A DNA stretch of 13,641 nucleotides from UBA993 sp964485855 (GTDB lineage: Bacteria > Bacillota > Dethiobacteria > DTU022), in contig CAZAKI010000046.1 in the NCBI GenBank assembly GCA_964485855.1, forward strand, positions 1 to 13,641, read 5' to 3'. A program made the position numbers and the translations under genes. Below the pieces are notes generated by a model. It ran no database searches. It saw only the letters and a program-made list of their open reading frames with translations, and was not told the origin of the DNA. Positions 7,502 to 13,640 of this stretch are shown one piece after another (within the stretch, counting starts at the first letter, position 1; each line of letters begins with the position of its first letter).

Positions 7502-8312
7502 CCGATTGCGTAAAGGATTACTCCTAATTTTTTTTCTGCTGCCATTATTTTTAGTCTGCAGTTGTGATTTTCTTGATCACAGTCTGCAGGTGGCAGAAAA
7601 TGATCCTGTGACTCAAAATGAAGGGGGAGATGATTACATGTTGCATGATGACCAAAAACAAGGCTCAAAGCCTTTGATCGATCAAGAAGTTCCTGTTGGC
7701 TTGGAAACCGCCACCCTGGCTTTAGGCTGATTTTGGGGTCCGGATGCCCGGTTCGGGCAGACAAGGGGAATCTACAGAACGAGAGTCGGTTATGCCGGTG
7801 GCACTCTCGATAATCCGACTTACCGGAAATTGGGCGATCATAGCGAAACAATTCAGATCGATTACGACCCACAGGTTATTTCTTATGAAGAGATCCTGCA
7901 AATTTTCTGGGATAGTCATAATCCGACGGCCCAAGCCTGGTCGAGACAGTACATGTCAGTGATTTTCTATCACGATGACCGGCAAAAAGCTGCAGCCCTC
8001 AAGAGCAAAACTGCGCTTGAACAGGAGCTCGAAACAACGATAAAGACTGAGATCGTCCCTTTTACGAAATTTTACCTGGCCGAGGATTATCACCAAAAGT
8101 ACTATCTCCAGGGCAACCAGGAGCTTTTTAGGGAGCTAAGTAGTAATTATCAGGATTTTAAAGACCTGATCAATTCCACAGCTGCTGCTCGCCTTAATGG
8201 ATTGCTGGCCGGGTATGCCGATGCCGATCTGCTGGCTGAAGAAATTGATCGCTACGGATTATCTGAGCGCGGTAAGGAACTGATCCGGGCTGACCTGATC
8301 CTGGGTCGCTGA
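7494..8312 (+). CDS. msrA: Selenocysteine-containing peptide methionine sulfoxide reductase A (UGA at 7728-7730 read as Sec)
   Basis: Reduces the S-epimer of methionine sulfoxide in proteins. Reading through one in-frame TGA gives 272 residues with Sec79 exactly at the catalytic position (ALG-U-FWGPDARFG, where the family has GCFWG). Other MsrA hallmarks follow: TRVGYAGG (96-103), GDHSE (114-118, the active-site Glu region), YDPQVISYEEIL, FWDSHNPT, and EDYHQKYYLQ (197-206). No cysteine follows the Sec, so there is no classical resolving Cys; recycling may use thioredoxin directly or an external thiol. The N-terminus (LLLIFFLLPLFLVCSC) is a lipoprotein signal with lipobox VCSC and Cys24. The ATG at 7494 overlaps the ligase stop by 8 nt, with GGAG 12 nt upstream. 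A second in-frame ATG at 7638 has GGGGGAG 8 nt upstream and would give a cytoplasmic form of 224 residues. The gene ends in TGA just before a strong terminator. Alternatives are a nonsense mutation or a sequencing error. Confidence 0.88.
7623..7640 (+). promoter_or_regulatory. Internal Shine-Dalgarno and alternative ATG within msrA
   Basis: GGGGGAG (7623-7629), 8 nt before an in-frame ATG (7638-7640, Met49 of the long form). It is a better initiation site than the annotated upstream start. Use of this start would drop the signal peptide and lipobox and leave a cytoplasmic Sec-MsrA. Confidence 0.55.
7728..7762 (+). promoter_or_regulatory. Bacterial SECIS-like element with its UGA codon
   Basis: Sec codon TGA at 7728-7730, followed by stem TGCCCG (7745-7750), apical loop GTT (7751-7753) and CGGGCA (7754-7759), a perfect 6-bp helix. 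A lower GTC/GAC helix (7738-7740 with 7760-7762) extends it past a 4-nt bulge. The apical loop starts with G and lies 20 nt after the UGA. Known bacterial SECIS elements have a G early in a small apical loop, at about this distance, for SelB binding. Confidence 0.75.
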
Positions 8313-8354
8313 AACAAACCGGGGGGGTGCATGATGCACCCCCCCGGCTTGTTT
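8312..8354. terminator. Strong bidirectional terminator after msrA
   Basis: Near-perfect inverted repeat. CCGGGGGGGTGCAT (8319-8332) faces ATGCACCCCCCCGG (8334-8347). Flanking AAACAA/TTGTTT arms (8312-8317, 8349-8354) continue the helix after one A/C mismatch and give T-rich ends on both strands. Its left arm begins at the last base of the msrA stop. It can also end the convergent aor transcript, whose last stop codon is at 8392-8394. Confidence 0.9.
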
Positions 8355-8391
8355 ATAGTTCCTAACAGTTGCGGCTCAGTTTTACTTTGCA

Positions 8392-8477
8392 TTAGCCACC
8401 CCCGATGCGCTTGTAAATGATCACATTGTCTCCGTGTTGGACAGACTGGTTTGGCCCGGCGTGCTTGCCATTGATTA
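8392..8477 (-). CDS. C-terminal fragment of a MoaD/ThiS-like sulfur-carrier protein (5' part in gap)
   Basis: Reading the minus strand out of the gap gives INGKHAGPNQSVQHGD and then NVIIYKRIGGG followed by TAA. This matches the end of ubiquitin-like sulfur carriers (vNGk, dGDxVxixpxxGGG), including the C-terminal Gly-Gly that is adenylated and thiocarboxylated. It lies directly downstream of the aldehyde ferredoxin oxidoreductase on the same strand. MoaD-family genes are common there and help make the pyranopterin of the tungsten/molybdenum cofactor. About the first 45-50 residues must lie in the gap. The fragment is short, so ThiS versus MoaD cannot be decided. Confidence 0.68.
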
Positions 8478-8577
8478 NNNNNNNNNNNNNNNNNNNNNNN
8501 NNNNNNNNNNNNNNNNNNNNNNNNNNNNNNNNNNNNNNNNNNNNNNNNNNNNNNNNNNNNNNNNNNNNNNNNNNNNN
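8478..8577. other. Assembly gap (100 N) between aor and the sulfur-carrier gene
   Basis: Exactly 100 N. It must contain the last part of aor (family members continue about 40 residues past the point where the sequence breaks) and the first part of the carrier gene. The true missing sequence is therefore probably about 250-300 bp. Confidence 0.99.
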
Positions 8578-10262
8578 TCTTTATTAATACTCCAACCGGT
8601 ATCCTCGCGAGCCTGGTAAAAACGCAGTGGTGGGTAATCATCTTTCCGGGTCAGTCCTTCACGACGGTTATAGAGCTGAGCCAGGTTGTAAATTCTTTCT
8701 CCGATCTTTACAAATTCCGCTGCATCCAGCTTAATCCCCACGGCATCGAGCATTTTTACGGCATAATCAACAGAAAAACCGAGGTTGTCGCAAACGATCA
8801 GACTCCAGAGCGCAGCATTGCTGTCCTGAAGATCCTTGACCAGCTGCGCTTTGCCTTCAGTGGAAAAGGGATTTACTTTTTCTTCACCTAAATCAACATT
8901 CAGAAAGGCTTCTGAGGCAATACTCCAGGCCCGCATGTGGCAGCCTCCACGGTCTGCGGTTCCGTACGACAGACCCATGCTAATCGAACCACGGGGGTCG
9001 TACCCCGGAATTTCCATTCCCTTAACATGCACGGCAAATTCTTCAGCACCGGCGCCGATTTTTTTTGCCGCGGCTGAAACACCCTCAGCCAGTAGATCGC
9101 CAAGACCCTTTCGACTGGCGATCATCTTTACTAATTCCATCTGGGCTTGTGCAGCGCCAAAGCGGATCTGATCATCGATCAGCCCTTTTTCCGCGCATTC
9201 CATGGCGAAGGCCACGCAGCTTCCAGTACTGATCGTATCAAGGCCAAGTTCATTACAGAGGTTGTTGAATTCCACAATTGGTCCGAGCTCTTCATGACCG
9301 CAGTTTGAACCGCCCATTGCTACCGTTTCATACTCGAGGCGATCGGTCATGGTGTCTGAAAAAAGACCCGCCGGAGCTTTCAGTTCGACGCCGCAGGCGG
9401 CAGGGCAGAGATGACAGCTATGATTACCGGTCATCACCTTTTCAATCGCAGCTTCATTCAGTTTTGTGTAAGCCGGGGTGAAACCGCGTTGGAAATTATT
9501 TACCGGCAAAACCTTTGCCTTTGAGGAGTAATCAACAGCTCCCAGGTTTCCACCGATTCCCATCCCGGGAACGACCTCTTCCCTGAGATGACGCATCACC
9601 TCTTTTTTCAAGTCATCCACTTCTTTAGCTAACGCGGCGGTAGCGTCTTCTGTGTACTTAACCGCTATCGCCTTTAATTTTTTTGATCCCATAACCGCTC
9701 CCAGGCCGCCCCTGCCGGCTACCCCCGGCCTTCCATTTTTTGCGGGGTTGCTGACAACACAGGCATATTTAACCAGGTTTTCTCCGGCCGGGCCGATTGC
9801 TAAAACCCGGTACCCTGGCAGGGCCTGATCGACGGCTGATGTTTCTTTCCCGGATAGATGTTTAGCATCTTCCAAGGTAACATTTGCACCTTCAATTTTT
9901 AGATAGACCGGTTTTTCGGCGCTGCCATCGACAATGATCCCGATATATCCAGCCTTGCGCATGGTTGCAGCAAACCAGCCTCCACCGTAACTATCGGAAA
10001 AAGTACCGGTGAGCGGCGATTTTGCACCAATCACGTAACGGTCATGACCCGGCATGATCCCGGTCAGCGGACCGCAGAAAACCAGAAGTTTGTTTTCGGG
10101 GCCAAGGGGGTCGCATTGGGGAGGCAGCTCATGATATAAATAGTAAGCTACCAATCCCTTTCCTCCAAGATAATTCTGCTGAACTTCTGCGGGAAGTTCT
10201 TCGGTGGTAATTTTACCGCTCGTCAGATTAACCCTAAGAATTTTATTCACTAGCAAATCCAC
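8578..10262 (-). CDS. aor: Tungsten-containing aldehyde:ferredoxin oxidoreductase, C-terminus lost in gap
   Basis: Oxidises aldehydes to carboxylates with ferredoxin as electron acceptor, or runs the reverse reaction, in the cytoplasm. Of about 600 expected residues, 561 are visible. The N-terminal domain binds the bis-pyranopterin: GGKGLVAYYLY (33-43), CGPLTG (63-68), KSPLTG (81-86), GPAGENLVKYA (157-167) and the GRGGLGAVMGSKKLKAIAV block (183-201). The [4Fe-4S] cluster ligands are Cys283, Cys286 and Cys290 (CHLCPAAC) plus Cys491 (VCDNLG). DPRG (422-425) and GTADRGGCH (434-442) are also conserved. GTG at 10262 is the start that fits the reading frame, but its AAGGG is very close (about 2-3 nt), so another start a few codons in is possible. 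It is transcribed divergently from the Lrp-like gene and followed by a MoaD/ThiS-like carrier. Substrate cannot be read from sequence. Confidence 0.95.
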
Positions 10263-10308
10263 ATCCCTTCAAAAAATTATCCTGCCGGCAGACGTTGATT
10301 AACAGGAG

Positions 10309-10337
10309 TTGAATAATAGTATTGCAAAGATTATAAT
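10309..10337 (+). promoter_or_regulatory. Promoter of the Lrp-like regulator gene
   Basis: -35 TTGAAT (10309-10314), 17-bp spacer, -10 TATAAT (10332-10337). The start point near 10344 leaves a leader of about 50 nt. Confidence 0.65.
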
Positions 10338-10341
10338 ACAA
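10313..10341 (-). promoter_or_regulatory. Promoter of aor, overlapping the divergent one
   Basis: On the minus strand, -35 TTGTAT (10336-10341), 17-bp spacer, -10 TATTAT (10313-10318). It overlaps almost fully with the plus-strand promoter, so polymerase cannot occupy both at once. Confidence 0.55.
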
Positions 10342-10342
10342 T
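10316..10342. promoter_or_regulatory. Candidate operator: 8-bp inverted repeat over both promoters
   Basis: ATAGTATT (10316-10323) and AATACAAT (10335-10342) form a dyad with 7 of 8 positions matching and an 11-bp centre. It covers both -10/-35 regions, a plausible binding site for the adjacent Lrp/AsnC protein. The AT-rich composition lowers specificity. Confidence 0.4.
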
Positions 10343-10396
10343 AAGCTTTAAATTAAAATAAATTTGCTAATATCCCGAGAGAAGGTTGTCGCCTCA

Positions 10397-10882
10397 ATGC
10401 ATAAAAACCCTTTTATGCCTTTTGACAACATCGATTATCAGATCATTAAAAAACTCCAAAATAACTCGCGGCAGTCGGCAAAAAGAATTGCCGAAGAGCT
10501 GAATTTAAATGATCGAACTGTTCGCAAGCGGATTGATCGAATGACGGAAATGGGTGTTGGTCGGTTTGCGCTGATTCTCGATCCAGCCATGTTTGGTTAT
10601 TCAATTTCAGTTGATATCATTCTGGAAATTGACCGTGATCGTGAAGATCTGATCGTCAATCAACTGTTAGCGATGCCCCAGGTCTCTTTCCTCGCTTTCG
10701 GCCAGGAAACCAATGAGTTGTCGTTGGAAGCGCGCTATAAGAGCACTGAGCAGCTTTATGAATTTTTATGGAAAGTAATCCCGGCAATCGAAGGGGTTAA
10801 AGTGACCCAGTATGCCCTGGTGCCGAAGATTTTACGCAATATTGATGAGTGGCTGCCATCGGAAGATGATTTTGAGGATTAA
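10397..10882 (+). CDS. Lrp/AsnC-family transcriptional regulator
   Basis: 161-residue one-component regulator from the preferred start. The AsnC-type helix-turn-helix lies at about 11-55: IDYQIIKKLQNNSRQSAKRI, a turn, then DRTVRKRIDRMTEMGV. The C-terminal half (about 56-145) is a RAM/AsnC-like alpha-beta domain that makes octamers and senses amino acids or other small ligands. A short acidic tail ends it. I prefer ATG 10397 with AGAAGG about 11 nt upstream. An in-frame TTG at 10364 would add 11 residues but has no SD. The gene lies between divergent aor and the polyamine operon, so either or both could be its targets. The ligand is unknown. Confidence 0.88.
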   Translation: MHKNPFMPFDNIDYQIIKKLQNNSRQSAKRIAEELNLNDRTVRKRIDRMTEMGVGRFALILDPAMFGYSISVDIILEIDRDREDLIVNQLLAMPQVSFLAFGQETNELSLEARYKSTEQLYEFLWKVIPAIEGVKVTQYALVPKILRNIDEWLPSEDDFED

Positions 10883-10900
10883 AAAAATTTCGGGACTAAA

Positions 10901-10927
10901 TTCCGAATCGGAACATTATAATTCCGA
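10901..10927. repeat. TTCCGA inverted/direct repeat cluster upstream of the aminotransferase promoter
   Basis: TTCCGA (10901-10906), TCGGAA (10908-10913) and TTCCGA (10922-10927) form two overlapping dyads: a tight TTCCGA-A-TCGGAA palindrome and TCGGAA-N8-TTCCGA. A fourth copy lies at 11045-11050 in the leader. The position 35-60 bp before the -35 suits a regulator site. The rest of 10883-11128 holds the promoter and leader only. Confidence 0.5.
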
Positions 10928-10963
10928 TATATCAGTATTTAATTCTGTTATACTAAAATTCTA

Positions 10964-10992
10964 TTGTTTTATGGTATCCTTTCGTCTATAAT
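10964..10992 (+). promoter_or_regulatory. Promoter of the aminotransferase-carbamoyltransferase operon
   Basis: -35 TTGTTT (10964-10969), 17-bp spacer, -10 TATAAT (10987-10992). The predicted start near 10999 leaves a 130-nt leader before the ATG at 11129, long enough to hold regulation. A weaker TATACT (10949-10954) lies upstream. Confidence 0.65.
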
Positions 10993-11056
10993 GAGAGCGT
11001 AAATAATTCAATATTCTTTGCAAAAAAAGATTATTATTTGCAGTTTCCGATAAATT

Positions 11057-11113
11057 ATGACTAGTGGCTGTAATCCCTGGCCGGGAGAAAGGCTGAGCAT
11101 GACCATATCCTAA
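11057..11113 (+). CDS. Possible 18-codon leader ORF
   Basis: ATG at 11057 to TAA at 11111-11113 would encode MTSGCNPWPGERLSMTIS. The stop overlaps the AAGGAGG of the aminotransferase gene, an arrangement that would couple or gate translation. No clear SD precedes its ATG, and an ORF this short can arise by chance. Confidence 0.25.
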   Translation: MTSGCNPWPGERLSMTIS

Positions 11114-11128
11114 GGAGGAATGATCAGG

Positions 11129-12472
11129 ATGGAGCAGTTTGGAGAAGCAAGGAAGTATGCAGAACGCTGGCTTGATATTATTGGCAGGGAAGAGCTTGAT
11201 GAAGCTACGGCCCAGGAAGTATCAAAAGAAACGGTTGAAAACTTTGTCAAGCACTTCAACAAAGGCTGGGTTGATTACCGTAAGTCGGTTACAGAGGCCG
11301 GAGACTATGCCGGCACGGAGTGGCGTGGGCATGGTATTTACTACTATGATGTATTTGGACAGGAATACATTGACTGCCTCGGCGGTTATGGCGCACTTGA
11401 CCTTGGCTGGTCCCATCCCGAAGTGGTCGAAGCAGTAAGAGCCCAGGCCGGTAAGTCTGGTATTCCCAGCCAGGAATTAATGGATCCGCTGCGCGGAGTT
11501 TTGGCCAGATTACTTGCCCTGATTACACCCGGCGATATCGACCATGCTTTTTTTGTGAACAGCGGAACGGAAACGATTGAAGGGGCCCTGAAAGTTGCCA
11601 AGCTTTACACGGGCAAGCATAACTTCATCTCCACCGTATCGGCATTTCACGGTAAAACGCTGGGCAGCCTCAGTGTAATGGGTAAAAAAGATTACCGGCA
11701 GGCGCTTCAGCCCTTTGGCGGACAGACATTCTACGTGCCCTTCGGCGATGCCGATGCTTTGGAGAAGCAGCTTGAGATTTGCAGTAAGGTAGGGATTGAT
11801 ATTGCTGCGTTTATCGCCGAACCGATCCAGGGTGAGGCCGGTGCCATTGTTCCACCGGATCAGTACTGGCCAAAGGTAAGAGAAATATGTGATCGTTTTG
11901 AGATCCTGATGATTTGTGATGAAGTGCAGACTGGTATGGCCCGGACCGGTAAACTCTGGGGAGTAGACCACTGGGGAGTTGTTCCTGATATTCTCTGTGT
12001 GGCCAAATCGCTGGGGGGCGGGGTCCTGCCAATCGGGGCCTTCATGGGTAACGGCAAGATATGGAAAGCCTTGGAAGAGCCCAATCCCTTTATGCACACC
12101 ACTACTACCGGCGGAAATCCGATGGCCTGTGCAGCAGCCATTGCTGCCATTAATGTCACCCTGCGCGATGATTTGGCGGGCAAAGCGGCTGAGATGGGCG
12201 ATTATTTTACGGCCGGCTTAAATCAGATTGCTAAAAAATATCCACAGGTTTACAAAAGCATCACTGGTAAAGGGCTCTTAATCGGCCAGCACTTCCAGGA
12301 TCCTGAGATGGGCTATAAAGTTGCTGCCGGTCTGTTCAAGCGTAAAGTGCTGGTTGCCGGAACCCTGATTAGCGCCAATACCATCCGTTTTGAACCGGCC
12401 CTGATTATTAAAAAAGAAGAAATTGACGAAGTCCTGAATCGGCTCGAAGATACCCTGAAGGAAATTGCTTAA
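11129..12472 (+). CDS. PatA-like class III aminotransferase, probable putrescine aminotransferase
   Basis: PLP enzyme of the ornithine/putrescine/acetylornithine aminotransferase class. It most resembles E. coli PatA, which converts putrescine plus 2-oxoglutarate to 4-aminobutanal and glutamate. Shared blocks, recalled from PatA: YRKSVTEAGDY (50-60), EYIDCLGGYG (79-88), SQELMDPLR (114-122), NSGTETIEGALK (144-155), AFHGKTLGSLS (172-182), EPIQGEAGAI (231-240), DEVQTGMARTG (264-274), HTTTTGGNP (323-331). Lys293 in VAKSLGGG is the Schiff-base lysine and Asp264 binds the pyridine nitrogen. 447 residues, full length. ATG 11129 is chosen because AAGGAGG lies 10 nt upstream; the ATG at 11120 is too close. 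The carbamoyltransferase follows after 44 nt and supports a polyamine role. An ornithine or other diamine substrate cannot be excluded. Confidence 0.85.
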   Translation: MEQFGEARKYAERWLDIIGREELDEATAQEVSKETVENFVKHFNKGWVDYRKSVTEAGDYAGTEWRGHGIYYYDVFGQEYIDCLGGYGALDLGWSHPEVVEAVRAQAGKSGIPSQELMDPLRGVLARLLALITPGDIDHAFFVNSGTETIEGALKVAKLYTGKHNFISTVSAFHGKTLGSLSVMGKKDYRQALQPFGGQTFYVPFGDADALEKQLEICSKVGIDIAAFIAEPIQGEAGAIVPPDQYWPKVREICDRFEILMICDEVQTGMARTGKLWGVDHWGVVPDILCVAKSLGGGVLPIGAFMGNGKIWKALEEPNPFMHTTTTGGNPMACAAAIAAINVTLRDDLAGKAAEMGDYFTAGLNQIAKKYPQVYKSITGKGLLIGQHFQDPEMGYKVAAGLFKRKVLVAGTLISANTIRFEPALIIKKEEIDEVLNRLEDTLKEIA

Positions 12473-12516
12473 AACCGCAGGCTCGTTTTTGGCAATTGCA
12501 GAAAGGAGTTTTCTAA

Positions 12517-13449
12517 TTGAATAGATTAAGCGGCCGGAATTTCATGGATTTAGATGATTTTACGGGCGAAGAGATCATGTTTATATTGGAAACTACCCGG
12601 GATTTAAAGCTCGAAGTGAAAAGAGGGTATTATCACCCCTACCTTCAGCATAAAGCTCTTGGCTGCATCTTTGACCAACCTTCAACCCGCACCCGAATTT
12701 CATTTGAACTGGGAATCCAGCAGCTTGGAGGTTATGTTACCTATCTAAAGCCCGGGGAAATCCATCTTGGGAAAAAAGAGAGTATCTACGATACGGCAAA
12801 AGTTCTCAGCCGCTATTTTGATGCGATCATGATTCGCTGGAATGATTACAACGAAATGAAAGAGTTGGCTGACGCCTCCGAGGTTCCGGTGATCAATGGC
12901 ATGACGGAAAAAAACCACCCCTGCCAGGCTCTGGCTGATATTTATACGGTGATGGAAAAGTTTAATGATCTAAAGGGTAAAAAAGTAGTATTCTTTGGTG
13001 ATCGCACCCAACCGGCTCATTCCCTGGGAGTAATCTGTTCTAAATTAGGGCTCGATTTTGTTCACTGCTGCCCTGAGCAATATGCGATCTTAGATGATTA
13101 CAAGGATATCTTTGATCGCAACAATCAGATTTCCGGAGGTTCCTACAGGCACACTGCCGATATTGATCAGGCTTGCAAAGGGGCGCATGTTGTCTATACA
13201 GATGTTTGGTGGTGGATTGGCCAGGAAGCAGAAGAAGCGGAACGCAGGAAGCTCTTTGCGCCTTACCAGGTCACCCCGGAAATCCTGAAAAAATGTGATA
13301 AAAATGTAATTTTTGAACACTGCCTGCCGGCGATGCGCGGAGTGGAAGTAACCGATCAGGTGATGGACGGTCCTCATGCTGTAATCTATGATCAGGCTGA
13401 AAACAGAATGCATACCGAAAAAGCAGTGATGGTGCTGCTGTTGAGTTAA
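12517..13449 (+). CDS. Carbamoyltransferase of the putrescine/ornithine family, probably putrescine carbamoyltransferase
   Basis: 310-residue aspartate/ornithine carbamoyltransferase superfamily enzyme. Carbamoyl-phosphate site: STRTR (56-60), HPCQ (134-137) and HCLPAMRG (268-275). The ornithine-binding SMG motif of true OTCases is missing: the loop reads TDVWWWIG (228-235). Putrescine carbamoyltransferases such as enterococcal PtcA also lack SMG, and several other blocks resemble them (RGYYHP, PVINGM, SGGS, VYTDVWW, YQVTPEI, EVTDQVMDG). Such an enzyme makes or phosphorolyses N-carbamoylputrescine, giving putrescine plus carbamoyl phosphate for ATP synthesis. It lacks the longer C-terminal helix of enterococcal PTC (about 340 residues). 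The start is TTG at 12517 with AAAGGAG 8 nt upstream. It is in an operon with the PatA-like gene. An unusual OTC or another transcarbamylase is the alternative. Confidence 0.8.
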   Translation: MNRLSGRNFMDLDDFTGEEIMFILETTRDLKLEVKRGYYHPYLQHKALGCIFDQPSTRTRISFELGIQQLGGYVTYLKPGEIHLGKKESIYDTAKVLSRYFDAIMIRWNDYNEMKELADASEVPVINGMTEKNHPCQALADIYTVMEKFNDLKGKKVVFFGDRTQPAHSLGVICSKLGLDFVHCCPEQYAILDDYKDIFDRNNQISGGSYRHTADIDQACKGAHVVYTDVWWWIGQEAEEAERRKLFAPYQVTPEILKKCDKNVIFEHCLPAMRGVEVTDQVMDGPHAVIYDQAENRMHTEKAVMVLLLS

Positions 13450-13457
13450 AGGATTTA

Positions 13458-13486
13458 TTGACAGAGGCCGGGATCTTGTCTATAGT
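13458..13486 (+). promoter_or_regulatory. Promoter of tRNA-Val
   Basis: -35 TTGACA (13458-13463, perfect), 17-bp spacer, -10 TATAGT (13481-13486). The -10 ends 24 nt before the first base of the tRNA. Confidence 0.85.
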
Positions 13487-13510
13487 AATGTTAAATCTAA
13501 TCGCTGGACC

Positions 13511-13585
13511 GGGGACGTAGCTCAGTGGGAGAGCGCTTGACTCACATTCAAGAGGTCGGAGGTTCAATACCTCTCGTCCCCACCA
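13511..13585 (+). tRNA. tRNA-Val (anticodon CAC)
   Basis: 75-nt tRNA with encoded CCA. Acceptor GGGGACG/CGTCCCC, D arm GCTC/GAGC with a short 7-nt loop, anticodon stem CTTGA/TCAAG, loop CTCACAT giving CAC at 13543-13545. T arm GGAGG/CCTCT with loop TTCAATA. It reads GUG only. The last part of its anticodon arm and variable loop (CATTCAAGAGGTC) is identical to that of the tRNA-Ala at 3424. Confidence 0.95.
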
Positions 13586-13592
13586 GAAAATT

Positions 13593-13640
13593 AAGGGGTT
13601 TTGCGCTTCCGGAAAGAGCAAAAAGGAGCCGAAACCCCTT
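13593..13640 (+). terminator. Terminator-like inverted repeat after tRNA-Val, at window edge
   Basis: AAGGGGTTT (13593-13601) and AAACCCCTT (13632-13640) form a 9-bp helix around a 30-nt interior that has its own TTCCGGAA palindrome. It begins 8 nt after CCA. The window ends in a T run, so the downstream tract is only partly visible. Confidence 0.6.

Noticed and set aside
7728..7730. TGA in msrA as an ordinary stop or pseudogene mutation, or as a reassigned Trp/Gly codon
   Set aside because: The frame is intact on both sides and the TGA sits precisely at the catalytic residue, next to a SECIS-like hairpin. A general code change is unlikely because msrA itself ends in TGA directly at a strong terminator, and Trp is encoded by TGG throughout.
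11070..11118. Possible TPP- or Moco-type riboswitch in the aminotransferase leader
   Set aside because: GGCTGAGCATGACC superficially recalls riboswitch motifs, but the defining conserved blocks and pairings are not there.
11510..12097. 195-codon open frame on the minus strand
   Set aside because: It lies wholly antisense to the clearly homologous aminotransferase, has no SD and no recognisable domain.
12517..13449. Plain ornithine carbamoyltransferase (argF)
   Set aside because: The SMG ornithine-binding motif is missing and the neighbour is a putrescine-type aminotransferase, so an argF symbol would mislead.
13271..13621. Minus-strand frame across tRNA-Val with NLRPLECESSALPLSYVP
   Set aside because: This is the familiar spurious translation of the antisense strand of a tRNA gene.
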